A stretch of 61,227 nucleotides of DNA, from positions 1-61,227 of the forward strand of contig NZ_BFBX01000010.1 in the NCBI RefSeq assembly GCF_003851045.1, in the 5' to 3' direction. Positions within the stretch are counted from its first letter, which is position 1. Every line of letters begins with the position of its first letter. Origin of the DNA: Paenibacillus sp. 598K. GTDB taxonomy: Bacteria > Bacillota > Bacilli > Paenibacillales > Paenibacillaceae. The position numbers were made by a program, and so were the translations under genes. The notes beneath the pieces were generated by a model. The model had not been told where the DNA came from. It did no database searches and saw only the letters and a program-made list of their open reading frames with translations. This document shows, piece by piece, positions 25,758-34,703 of the stretch.

Positions 25758-28427
25758 ATAGACAAGCCAACGATATATTACTTCTCCAGTACCCATTGGG
25801 ACAGAGAATGGTACGAGAGCTTCCAGGGCTTCCGCTTCAGACTCGTCGAGATGATGACCGAGCTTATCGAGGTGATGGAGCAATCGCCGGACTTCCAGAC
25901 CTTCCATCTGGACGGACAGACCGTTGTGCTTCGCGATTATATCGAGATTGAGCCTGACAAGCGCGAGCGGCTTGGCCGCCTGATCCGGGAGGGGCGTCTG
26001 GTTATCGGTCCCTGGTATGTGATGCCGGATGAATTTCTCGTATCGGGCGAGAGCTTGATCCGCAATCTGATGAAGGGCAGACAGCTATGCAGGGAATGGG
26101 GCGCGGAGCCCTGGAGGTATGGCTATATTTGCGATACGTTCGGGCATATCGCGCAGCTCCCGCAGCTCTTCCAAGGCTTCGGTATTCCTTATTCGGTCGT
26201 GGGGCGCGGGCTCAACGAGCATAGCGTCCCGTCCCATTTTCGTTGGGGTTCGCCGGACGGCAGCGAGTGTATCGCCTACAAGCTGTTCGACGACAACTCG
26301 TACGGCGCTTTTCTGGCCGTGCTCACGAATGCGGAAACCCGGCAATTCGATGCAGACGAGAAGAGAGCCGCAATCCAGGAGCATGTCGAGCGCGAGCTGG
26401 CGCGTTCTCCTCTGGGGATCGGTCTGCTCATGGATGGGCAGGATCACGGCCGCGTTCGCCAGGATACCACCGATTACGTGACGTTGATCCGCGAGCTGTT
26501 CCCGCAAGCGGAGGTCAAGCATACGAACCTGGAGCAGATGGGGCGGCAGCTTGAAGCGCACCGGGATCGCATGCCGCTGCTGACAGGCGAGCTCTACGAT
26601 CCGGGGAAGAGTCCAGGCTCGAACTATGTCATCCCCCATACGTTGTCCAGCCGTTATCCGCTGAAGCAAGCCAACGACGCCGGGCAGGCGCTGCTGGAGA
26701 AATGGGTGGAGCCGCTGGCTGCAATCGCCGGCCTGCAGGGCTACTCCATTCCCAAGGCCTATCTAGACAAGGCTTACGAATACCTGCTGCTCAATCATCC
26801 GCATGATTCAATCTGCGGCTGCTCCATCGATGCGGTGCATGAGGATATGAAGTACCGCTCGCAGCAATCCAGAGAAATCGCTCTGCAAGTGCTAGGCAGC
26901 ATGCAACAGAAGCAGCTCGAAGCGATCGCCAGCACACAGCATTCGAAGGACGGTCACCTGCTGCTGCTCGTAACCAACCCGCTGTTGTTCCCGCGACGTC
27001 AGGTGGTTACCGTCGATATCGACTTCGAGCCGCAATACCCCGAGCAATACCAAGAGCCTTTCGGCTACGAGCAGAAGAACAGCTTCCGTATACGCGATAG
27101 CCTGGATCGCGAAATCCCGTATGGACTGGTCAAGATCAGAAGGAATGTTCAATCCGACGTATTCCGCCAGAACGGCAAGACGATCGACCGTCATACCGTA
27201 TCGCTGCTGGTCGAGCTTCCTGCGCTCGGCACCGCCGAGTATAGGATCGAGCCCTCGCCGTTGCCGTCTCGATATCTGGAGCGGATGTCGCGGGATCGAC
27301 AAGAGGCGGAGAATGAATACCTGAAGCTGACGATCCGGGATAATGGAACGATCTGTATCATGGATAAAAGAACGGGCCGGAGCTATGATCAGTTGTGCAG
27401 CTATCTCGACGATGGCGAGATCGGGGACGGTTGGTTCCATGCGGGACCTGTCGAGGACAGACTGGTGGACAGTCGGGGCTTCGAGTGCAGGATCGAGATT
27501 GTAGAGCATGGTCCGGCACGGATCGTATTTCAAGTCAGCCAGACGCTCAGACTGCCGCGAGAGATGCTCCACACCCCGCATGGACAGATGCGCTCGGCCG
27601 AGGATCAGCCGGTGGTGATCCTTACCCGCTTCGGGCTATCCCAGGGCGCGGAGCATGTCGACGTGGAGACGACCATCGATAATCAGGCCCGCGACCACAG
27701 GCTCAGATTGGTCCTTCCGACGGGCGTAGCCGAACCCTCATATTTCGTGAAGCAGGCTTTCGCTTTTATTCGAAGACCGACAGGCTTTCGTCTGGAGACG
27801 CAGCATTGGAAGGAGTCCGAGGCCCCGGAGAAGCAAATGGACGGCATTGTCGGCAAGCGACGGGCAGACGGTACGGGACTGGCCCTGGTCTCTCCCTTCG
27901 GTCTGCACGAATGCGCTGCTCCGGAGCATGAGCAGGGAGAATTGCATATCACCATGTTCCGCTCGTACCGCAAAACCTACTTGACCAACGGGGAAGAGGG
28001 CGGACAACTGATCGGACCGCTCACCTTCAACTACGCCTTGGCGCCCTTGCGAGCCGAGGTGTCCGATGCGGACCTGGCGCGGCTGCAAGATTCGCTGCAG
28101 GCGGGCGTAAGGACGGCAACGGTTCGTGTGGATCAGGATTATGTGTCTCCCGAGCCGGTCTCTTATTTTGAATTGACGCCATCCGATATTTGCGTGAGCG
28201 TGATGAAGCGTCCCGAATCGGGCTCGGATCAGGATATCGTCATACGCTGCGTCAACCTGTCGGAGCACCCGGCCACCGCGAGGCTGCTGTCGCACAGGAC
28301 GCTTCGTCAGGCGACGAAGGCAACCTTGTACGAGGAATCGCTCGAGCCGGTGGATTTCGAGCCAGGCGGCTTCGAGATTGCGCTCTCGGCATGGCAGATC
28401 CAGACGTATCGACTGACTATGGCATAG
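25758..28427 (+). CDS. GH38 family alpha-mannosidase, apparently starting at AUA
   Basis: An 889-residue glycoside hydrolase family 38 protein. The metal-binding N-terminal motif THWDREWY (His13, Asp15 from the start used here), the nucleophile segment YICDTFGHIAQLPQ (Asp126) and HPHDSICGCSIDAVHEDM are all present. No ATG, GTG or TTG occurs in frame between an upstream stop (25716-25718) and ATG 25851, which would delete HWD. AGGAGGGAG (25744-25752) sits five bases before an in-frame ATA at 25758, where an ATG would be expected. No signal peptide, so it cleaves an imported mannoside in the cytoplasm. A point mutation or sequence error is the alternative to genuine AUA initiation. Confidence 0.88.
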   Translation: MDKPTIYYFSSTHWDREWYESFQGFRFRLVEMMTELIEVMEQSPDFQTFHLDGQTVVLRDYIEIEPDKRERLGRLIREGRLVIGPWYVMPDEFLVSGESLIRNLMKGRQLCREWGAEPWRYGYICDTFGHIAQLPQLFQGFGIPYSVVGRGLNEHSVPSHFRWGSPDGSECIAYKLFDDNSYGAFLAVLTNAETRQFDADEKRAAIQEHVERELARSPLGIGLLMDGQDHGRVRQDTTDYVTLIRELFPQAEVKHTNLEQMGRQLEAHRDRMPLLTGELYDPGKSPGSNYVIPHTLSSRYPLKQANDAGQALLEKWVEPLAAIAGLQGYSIPKAYLDKAYEYLLLNHPHDSICGCSIDAVHEDMKYRSQQSREIALQVLGSMQQKQLEAIASTQHSKDGHLLLLVTNPLLFPRRQVVTVDIDFEPQYPEQYQEPFGYEQKNSFRIRDSLDREIPYGLVKIRRNVQSDVFRQNGKTIDRHTVSLLVELPALGTAEYRIEPSPLPSRYLERMSRDRQEAENEYLKLTIRDNGTICIMDKRTGRSYDQLCSYLDDGEIGDGWFHAGPVEDRLVDSRGFECRIEIVEHGPARIVFQVSQTLRLPREMLHTPHGQMRSAEDQPVVILTRFGLSQGAEHVDVETTIDNQARDHRLRLVLPTGVAEPSYFVKQAFAFIRRPTGFRLETQHWKESEAPEKQMDGIVGKRRADGTGLALVSPFGLHECAAPEHEQGELHITMFRSYRKTYLTNGEEGGQLIGPLTFNYALAPLRAEVSDADLARLQDSLQAGVRTATVRVDQDYVSPEPVSYFELTPSDICVSVMKRPESGSDQDIVIRCVNLSEHPATARLLSHRTLRQATKATLYEESLEPVDFEPGGFEIALSAWQIQTYRLTMA

Positions 28428-28440
28428 GGGGCATGGAGAG

Positions 28441-29388
28441 ATGGCGCGATATGTAACGATCAGTACGTTTAATTACCATTATTGCACGGTCGATCCGCTG
28501 CAGGACATTGAGACGGCGATTATCCAGGTATCGGAGTTTCTCGCCGATAAAATCCAACAGGTGCTACCCGATCAGCCCGACCTGATCGTGTTGCCGGAAT
28601 GCTGCGATGTCCCTTCGGGTTATGACGGCGAACGGCTCAAGGCGTACTATCGGCAGCGTGCCGATCGCATCCTCGACCTGCTGTCCGATCTAGCGAGACA
28701 ACATCGCTGCTACATCGCTTATCCGACCATTCGGTATCGCGATGACGACACCTGGCGAAACTCCGTCTTGCTCATTGATCGCGAGGGCACAGTAGCGGGA
28801 ACCTACGACAAGAATCATCCGGTCAGCATCGAGATCGAGCAGGACGGCATCGTATGCGGCAGCGAAGCGCCGGTTTTCACCTGCGACTTTGGGCGGGTGG
28901 CGATCGCGATTTGCTTCGATCTCAATTTTGCCCCGTTGCGCGACCGTTACGCCCGTATGCAGCCGGACCTGATTTTGTTTCCATCCATGTTCCATGGAGG
29001 CTTTATGCAGCAGTATTGGGCTTATGCCTGCCGAGCCTTTTTCGTTGGCGCGATTGCCGGTCGATTGCCGAGCGCCATCCTGTCCCCCCTCGGCCAGCCG
29101 CTTTATTCGACCTCCAGCTACTATGATTATGTTACCGGGACGATTAATCTGGATGCCGTCGTCGTCCATCTGGATTTTAATCGTCCGAAGCTGGAGCGGA
29201 TGAAGCAGAAGTATGGCGTGAAGGTCAGCATCATGGACCCCGGGTTGGTCGGATCGGTGCTGGTCACCTCAGAGTCCGCGGATAGGACGGCGGATGACCT
29301 GGTGAAGGAGTTCGACTTGGTCCGATTGGATGACTACCTGGCCCAGTCGCTGGCGCTTCATCGGAGCAAGGGACAAGACGTATTGTAG
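28441..29388 (+). CDS. Carbon-nitrogen hydrolase (nitrilase superfamily)
   Basis: A 315-residue nitrilase-superfamily amidase with the full catalytic set: Glu53 (VLPECCD), Lys124 (TYDKNHP) and Cys158 (IAICFDLNF). Substrates in the family are amides, N-carbamoyl compounds or nitriles. It begins 13 bases after the alpha-mannosidase stop, so it is part of the same transcript and suggests that the glycan substrate carries an amide-linked group. ATG start preceded by GGAGAG. A terminator follows. Confidence 0.9.
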   Translation: MARYVTISTFNYHYCTVDPLQDIETAIIQVSEFLADKIQQVLPDQPDLIVLPECCDVPSGYDGERLKAYYRQRADRILDLLSDLARQHRCYIAYPTIRYRDDDTWRNSVLLIDREGTVAGTYDKNHPVSIEIEQDGIVCGSEAPVFTCDFGRVAIAICFDLNFAPLRDRYARMQPDLILFPSMFHGGFMQQYWAYACRAFFVGAIAGRLPSAILSPLGQPLYSTSSYYDYVTGTINLDAVVVHLDFNRPKLERMKQKYGVKVSIMDPGLVGSVLVTSESADRTADDLVKEFDLVRLDDYLAQSLALHRSKGQDVL

Positions 29389-29406
29389 TGAGAGAGAGCC
29401 ATGGAC

Positions 29407-29450
29407 AAGACACCTTAGAGCGATTTTCATAAGCTTAAGGTGTCTTTTTT
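29407..29450 (+). terminator. Rho-independent terminator between convergent genes
   Basis: An 11-bp stem AAGACACCTTA/TAAGGTGTCTT (29407-29417 with 29436-29446) runs into a T-tract to 29450. It ends the Gfo/GH38/nitrilase transcript; the minus-strand gene ends at 29455. Confidence 0.88.
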
Positions 29451-29454
29451 GAGG

Positions 29455-31740
29455 TCAATTGCCCGGCACGGGCACCGATGGGTCGTCGTTCAGACGTTGT
29501 CTGCGGTATTGTCCCGGCGGCATGCCGGTCATGCGCTTGAACATGCGGATGAAGGAGCTCACATTGTGGTAGCCGACTTTGAGCGAGATCGACTGAATGC
29601 TGGCATCGTCCGCAGCGAGCAGCTCCTTGGCTTTGTGAATCCGGACTTCATTCAAGTACTCGCTGAACGTACAGCCGAAGTTCTCCTTGAAGTAGGTGGA
29701 CAAGTATCCGCCGGACAGCTTGAGCTGATCGGCCAGCAGATCCAGAGAGATGTCCTGGCTATAATGCTGGTTAATATAGGAGGTCACATAGGTGACGATA
29801 CTATTGCTGCTCTCGCGCTTATTGCGGACGAGCAGGGTGCTCTCGGCCAGGAAACGGGCGAAGAACAGCTCGTATTGCTCCAGCGTATGACAATATTTGA
29901 TCTGCTCATAGGGCGAATTCTCGTTCAGAATCAGACTGATATCCTGCTGCCCGGCGATTAATCCTTTGATGACGCGTTCGATGATCTGGTTGGCGAACAG
30001 ATGGAATTGAAAGGCGGAGGCATGCTTCTTGTCCATCAGATGCAGGCCGCGCCGGATCAGTCCCATGACATTCGTTTCGTTCCCATGCTGCAAATTTTCC
30101 CAGAATTCCTGCTCCGGTATGATCGGATGCAAGGAAAAGTCGGATTCCGTAATTTCGGTCGTCACAATCTGGGTTTCCTCATTAAGCCTACGGGACCGAA
30201 GCATACGCAACGCTTGCTCGTAATGAGCGGCCAGATGGCTAAATTCGCTCTGCCGGGGCTGGATCGCGATAGTCACAAAGCCGTAATCCATGTCCCTGTC
30301 GAACCACTGCTTCAGCGCTTCCAGCTTGTCTGCAACGGTCTGGAAGCTGTCCGTGAATATAAGGGTGCATTGCAGATCCTTTTCGATGTTCAACGAGATC
30401 GAGCCGGGGAAATGCTCCTCGGTGTAGGATTGCGTCATCGCCCGGACATAGGCGGACGCTTCGTTTTGCTGCGCATCGTCAAAGTCCTGGATGAAGGATT
30501 GCGTGAAATTAAATTGAAACAAGCAGATGAAAAACGGCTCGGCCGGGTCGATGACATTTCGAATATCGTCCGAGTAGGTTTCGACGTTTTTGATTTTGCG
30601 CCAATAGCCGTATTGTCTCAGCAGCTTGTTCTTCGCCTCGAGATCCGAGTTATAATCGCGATTGATCTTGGCCAGGTTATGGATCTGTTCATTGATTAGC
30701 TTGAACTCATGAATATCCGTCGTGACGGGAACCGGCTTGTCCGGATTTCGGATCGTTTCGATGATTTTCTGGAAAGGATTGTTGAACCGAATGCTTAAGA
30801 AGATCGAGATCGCCAGGCTGGCACCGATCGATACGATCAGGATAGCCAATAACAAATAATTGAGCTGGACAATCCGCGAGGCAACGGTCTTGTAGGGAAT
30901 GGCATTCACAAAGGTCAGTCCGGTCAAGTCCGAGGTTTTGTAAAAATAGTAGATGTCGTCTTTTTTGACGAAGCTGTCATCGCTGTCCTTTGTTGTCTCG
31001 ACCGGTAGGGAAGGGCGGCTCTTATCTGACGAGTAGACCAGCGCGCCGTCGCGTCCGATAATCTGGAATACCCCCATATTAATATAGTTGTAATTGGTAA
31101 ACATTTGATCGGCATTAAGAAAGGCCACCATCATCACCTGCTTGTCGAGCATGTTATAGTTGACCAATGGAATCGCTTCCACGTTCGGCGAAGCGGTCAC
31201 CTGATTATATTTTTTGAACTCGGCAGCAGGTAAAACGTTTACATGATTCGCAGGATTGAATTGCTCCCTCCAAAAGCTGGGGGGATAGGAGGCGCTAACC
31301 ATAAAGGTCGTAAACATTTTATCGAAATCGACCAGACCGTCCTTGTCGAGCACATAGTCCGACGATTTGAAGGCCAGCAGCACATTGTCCAGATTGAGCA
31401 TCTCGTTCGATGCCAGATTGGACATTTCCTTGGTGATTTGCAGAATCACATCGTAGTTGAGCGAGTCGGCAGACATGTTCCGTATCAGATTGATCCGGCT
31501 GTCGAGGATAATATTGGTCATGCTTTTGTTGATGAGCTGGATTTGCTTCTCGTAGCTGTCCACCGTTTTGTCGAGGATCAATCGATTGCTCTGGACCAGC
31601 TCCTCGTTAATGCTCGTCTTAAAAAAAAGGAACGAAAGAAGGTTAAAGGATAACAAGACAACGATGATAATGAGAAAGCTGACAAGAAGCTTGAAAAACA
31701 ACGAGTTTTTATTCTGCATGAGCTTTAATGTCTTGATCAT
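29455..31740 (-). CDS. Membrane-anchored AraC family regulator
   Basis: A 761-residue protein typical of Paenibacillus sugar loci. It has a first membrane helix at about residues 15-40, an extracellular sensor of ~250 residues, a second helix at about 293-318, a cytoplasmic linker and a C-terminal AraC helix-turn-helix (about 655-755, with SGGYLSTYFKENFGCTFSEYL and YHNVSSFIRMFKRMTGMPPGQYRRQ). Start ATG 31738-31740 with GGAGG upstream. It should sense an extracellular sugar or a loaded binding protein and switch on the divergent 17-gene operon. Direct repeats in the shared promoter region are candidate binding sites. Confidence 0.92.
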   Translation of the reverse strand: MIKTLKLMQNKNSLFFKLLVSFLIIIVVLLSFNLLSFLFFKTSINEELVQSNRLILDKTVDSYEKQIQLINKSMTNIILDSRINLIRNMSADSLNYDVILQITKEMSNLASNEMLNLDNVLLAFKSSDYVLDKDGLVDFDKMFTTFMVSASYPPSFWREQFNPANHVNVLPAAEFKKYNQVTASPNVEAIPLVNYNMLDKQVMMVAFLNADQMFTNYNYINMGVFQIIGRDGALVYSSDKSRPSLPVETTKDSDDSFVKKDDIYYFYKTSDLTGLTFVNAIPYKTVASRIVQLNYLLLAILIVSIGASLAISIFLSIRFNNPFQKIIETIRNPDKPVPVTTDIHEFKLINEQIHNLAKINRDYNSDLEAKNKLLRQYGYWRKIKNVETYSDDIRNVIDPAEPFFICLFQFNFTQSFIQDFDDAQQNEASAYVRAMTQSYTEEHFPGSISLNIEKDLQCTLIFTDSFQTVADKLEALKQWFDRDMDYGFVTIAIQPRQSEFSHLAAHYEQALRMLRSRRLNEETQIVTTEITESDFSLHPIIPEQEFWENLQHGNETNVMGLIRRGLHLMDKKHASAFQFHLFANQIIERVIKGLIAGQQDISLILNENSPYEQIKYCHTLEQYELFFARFLAESTLLVRNKRESSNSIVTYVTSYINQHYSQDISLDLLADQLKLSGGYLSTYFKENFGCTFSEYLNEVRIHKAKELLAADDASIQSISLKVGYHNVSSFIRMFKRMTGMPPGQYRRQRLNDDPSVPVPGN

Positions 31741-31783
31741 GTTACGTTTTCCTCCATTTCGTTCAAATATGCCGTAAACCGGA

Positions 31784-31824
31784 TCGTATACATTTGATCA
31801 GGTGAAGGACTGTCGTATACTTTT
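31784..31824 (+). promoter_or_regulatory. Direct repeats and candidate promoter of the 17-gene operon
   Basis: TCGTATACATTT (31784-31795) recurs as TCGTATACTTTT (31813-31824), 29 bp apart. A candidate promoter lies across them: -35 TTGATC (31794-31799), 16-bp spacer, -10 TATACT (31816-31821). The repeats could be half-sites for the divergent AraC regulator. The resulting 5' leader would be about 150 bases; I recognise no riboswitch in it. Confidence 0.5.
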
Positions 31825-31978
31825 TGGCGAACTGTGTCTACCTGGATTGGGGCGCCATGTTTACAATTACCTTATCACAAGCGATTTTAAGTTTCCACGA
31901 AAAAATTAAAGGAGGGTAGGTCAGCCCCAAACAGACTTGTGAGGAAAAGTAACATTAACTTTCAGGGGGAAGATAACC

Positions 31979-33676
31979 GTGCGAAATCAATCCAGACGTA
32001 TCTCCGCAATCGGTATGGCTCTTGTACTAGTCATGTCTGTCCTGCTCGCGGCTTGCAGCGACAACAAGGAGGATTCACCGACTCCTGCCCCACCCGCATC
32101 GTCAGAGGAACCGAATTCGACGTCAGGCACAGGCGAGACGGAACCTCCGGCGAAGGGATTGCCGGCCAAGTTCGATCCGCCGATTCAATTGACGACGGCG
32201 ATGGCCAACTACTCCTACACCAAGTTCGGCGACGGGGAGACGACAGATAACAATGTCTATACGCAATACATTAAAGATACGTATGGGATTGAAGTGAAAG
32301 CGATCTGGGACGTTCCGTTCGGTCAATACGAACAGAAGGTGAATCTGATGATTGCCTCCGGGGATATGCCGGATTTCGTCGGGGTTTCTCCTTCGCAGTT
32401 CAAGCAATTGTACGAGGCCGGAGCGATTGCCGACTTAACGGAAGTGTATGAGACCTACGCCTCGGATCAAGTGAGAGAGATCATGGAGCTGGCCGGTCCG
32501 GAAGTATTGGAATCGGCGCGCATGAAGGGCCGATTGATGGCCATCCCTTGGACAGGCGTCGCCAAGGAGAGCGTCTCGGTGTTGTGGGTTCGCAAGGACT
32601 GGTACGAAAAATTCAATCTGACGCCGCCGCAATCGATGGCTGACGTCTTGAAGATGGCCGAGATCTTCGCCACCCAAGACCCGGACGGGAACGGCAAGCC
32701 GGATACCTTTGGATTGGGGCTATACAAAGAGCTGAGCGATAACGCGATGGTAGGCTTCCTGAACGGCTTCCATGCGTACCGCGACATATGGATCAAGGAT
32801 GCGGACGGCAAGCTCGTCAGCGGCGATATTCAACCGGAGATGAAAACGGCGCTGGCCGAACTGCAAACGCTCTATAAAAACGGATGGCTGGACAAGGAGT
32901 TCGGCGTCAAGGATATGCAGAAGCTGGAGGAGAGCATCGCCAGCGGCAAAATCGGCATGGTCTTCGGCAATATGGGGTCTGCTGCCGCTCCGCTGCAGCA
33001 ATTGACGCCAGAAAACGAGTGGCTCCCCTTCGCGGTGCCATCCGCTGACGGAGAGGCTGTGAAGCTGCAGATCCCGCTCAATATCTACAATTATTATTGG
33101 GTGGTAAACAAGGATGTCGAGCATCCGGAAGCGATCTTCCCGATGATCCAGACCTGGCTGGATATGTTCTACTATAATACCTCGGATGACCTATACACCC
33201 AGTACAACTATGACAGCGAGCTGGACATTGCCCATTGGATGAACGCGCCTATCAAAATCTACAAAAACAAGCGGGCCGATAATCATCTCGCCGAGATGGA
33301 AGCGTTGAACGGAAGCAAGGACAAATCGGAGTTGACGCCCGAGCAGCGCAATAACCTGGCGGGAATCGAGAAGTATCTGGCCGGCGACAAGAAATTCTGG
33401 AACGTGTACTATCAGGACGGTCCGGAAAGCTCCGGCAAAATCGCCGTCGAGTACTTGGAAAAGGATAGCTACCAGCCGACGCAATTTACCGGCATGCCGA
33501 CGCCTGCGATGCTGCAAAAAAAGGGTAATCTCGACAAACTTCGCGATCAGATGGTGTTGAAGGTAATTACAGGCGGCTCGTTGGACGAGTTCGACCGCTT
33601 CGTGGAGCAATGGAAGAAGCTGGGCGGGGACGAAATGACAGCCGAAGTGAACGAATGGCTCGCGAGCAATCAGTAG
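31979..33676 (+). CDS. Extracellular solute-binding lipoprotein (sugar type, LplA-like)
   Basis: A 565-residue lipoprotein with a basic N-terminus, hydrophobic helix and lipobox LAAC (Cys26), then a Ser/Pro/Thr/Glu-rich tether. The body resembles large Paenibacillus binding proteins that work with LplB/YtcP permeases, including the DPDGNGKPDTFGL phrase. GTG start at 31979 with CAGGGGGA upstream. First gene of the 17-gene run; it should capture the substrate and pass it to the two permeases that follow. The operon has no ATPase, so a shared MsmX-type ATPase is expected. Confidence 0.93.
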   Translation: MRNQSRRISAIGMALVLVMSVLLAACSDNKEDSPTPAPPASSEEPNSTSGTGETEPPAKGLPAKFDPPIQLTTAMANYSYTKFGDGETTDNNVYTQYIKDTYGIEVKAIWDVPFGQYEQKVNLMIASGDMPDFVGVSPSQFKQLYEAGAIADLTEVYETYASDQVREIMELAGPEVLESARMKGRLMAIPWTGVAKESVSVLWVRKDWYEKFNLTPPQSMADVLKMAEIFATQDPDGNGKPDTFGLGLYKELSDNAMVGFLNGFHAYRDIWIKDADGKLVSGDIQPEMKTALAELQTLYKNGWLDKEFGVKDMQKLEESIASGKIGMVFGNMGSAAAPLQQLTPENEWLPFAVPSADGEAVKLQIPLNIYNYYWVVNKDVEHPEAIFPMIQTWLDMFYYNTSDDLYTQYNYDSELDIAHWMNAPIKIYKNKRADNHLAEMEALNGSKDKSELTPEQRNNLAGIEKYLAGDKKFWNVYYQDGPESSGKIAVEYLEKDSYQPTQFTGMPTPAMLQKKGNLDKLRDQMVLKVITGGSLDEFDRFVEQWKKLGGDEMTAEVNEWLASNQ

Positions 33677-33702
33677 GATGAGCCCGAATGACACGAACGA
33701 AG

Positions 33703-33762
33703 GCGCGTGAAGAGGAGAGGGAAGCCGGGGATAATCGGAAGCCCGCTCTCCTCGCAACGCGC
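33703..33762 (+). other. Intercistronic hairpin after the binding-protein gene
   Basis: Two stacked stems, GCGCGT/ACGCGC (33703-33708 with 33757-33762) and GAGGAGAG/CTCTCCTC (33712-33719 with 33746-33753), form a stable structure with no T-run between the binding-protein and permease genes. It occupies the same position as the hairpin at 12191-12212 and probably sets the ratio of binding protein to permease. Confidence 0.65.
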
Positions 33763-33793
33763 AACAAGTGAGCAGACGAGGGAGGCGAGAGCG

Positions 33794-34690
33794 ATGCAAA
33801 GACGATTCAGGCTGGAGCTTCCGCTGCATGTGATGCTGCTGCCTGGCGTGCTTATTGTTCTAATCTATCACTACTTTCCGATGGGCGGCATCGTTATGGC
33901 CTTCCAAAATTATGTGCCTACGAAGGGGCTGTTTGGCTCTCCGTGGGTAGGGTGGGACAATTTCACGTATTTCTTCAGCCTGCCGGACACGCATCAAGTG
34001 ATACGGAATACGCTCCTGATCGCTGTGATGAAGATTGTTTTTGGATTGGTCGTCACCATCGGCATGACGCTTCTGTTGAACGAAGTGACGAAGAGATGGT
34101 TCCAGCGCTCGGTTCAAACCTTGATTTATATCCCGCACTTCCTGTCGTGGATTATCCTCGGGGGAATCCTGATCGATATGTTATCGCCCGCCGACGGGAT
34201 CGTCAATCAGGTGCTAAGGGCAATAGGCGTGGGCGACATCTTTTTTCTCGGCGACAATAACTGGTTTCCATTGACACTGGTGATCTCGGAGACCTGGAAG
34301 GAATTCGGTTTCAGCACGATTGTCTATTTGGCGGCGCTGACGAGCATCAATCCGGCTCTCTATGAATCCGCCGCCATCGACGGAGCGGGCCACTGGCGGA
34401 GAATGCTGCATATTACGTTGCCGGGCATGCTGCCGATTATTATTCTGATGGTGACGCTCAGTCTGGGCTCGGTCTTAAACGCTGGCTTCGAACAGATCTT
34501 CGTGCTGCTCAGTCCGCAAGTGTACGAGAGCGGAGATATCATCGATACGATGGTGTATCGGATGGGTCTGCAGCAGATGCAATTCAGCGCAGCGACGGCT
34601 ATTGGGTTATTCAAATCGATCACCTCCTTCCTATTAATTGGCACCTCTTATTGGTTGGCCTATCGATTTACCAATTATCGGATTTTCTAG
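33794..34690 (+). CDS. Sugar ABC transporter permease (LplB type)
   Basis: A 298-residue permease with about six helices, starting at the first helix LHVMLLPGVLIVLIYHYFPM. The phrase MAFQNYVPTKGLFGSPWVGW and the EAA loop YESAAIDGAGHWRRMLHITL identify the CUT1/LplB family. ATG 33794 is chosen because GGGAGGCGAG precedes it; the frame extends 29 codons further into the intercistronic hairpin. It pairs with the next gene. Confidence 0.93.
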   Translation: MQRRFRLELPLHVMLLPGVLIVLIYHYFPMGGIVMAFQNYVPTKGLFGSPWVGWDNFTYFFSLPDTHQVIRNTLLIAVMKIVFGLVVTIGMTLLLNEVTKRWFQRSVQTLIYIPHFLSWIILGGILIDMLSPADGIVNQVLRAIGVGDIFFLGDNNWFPLTLVISETWKEFGFSTIVYLAALTSINPALYESAAIDGAGHWRRMLHITLPGMLPIIILMVTLSLGSVLNAGFEQIFVLLSPQVYESGDIIDTMVYRMGLQQMQFSAATAIGLFKSITSFLLIGTSYWLAYRFTNYRIF

Positions 34691-34703
34691 GGGGGATCAC
34701 ACC

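Noticed and set aside
31828..31978. Riboswitch in the ~150-base leader of the 17-gene operon
   Set aside because: No recognisable aptamer cores and no terminator-antiterminator pair.
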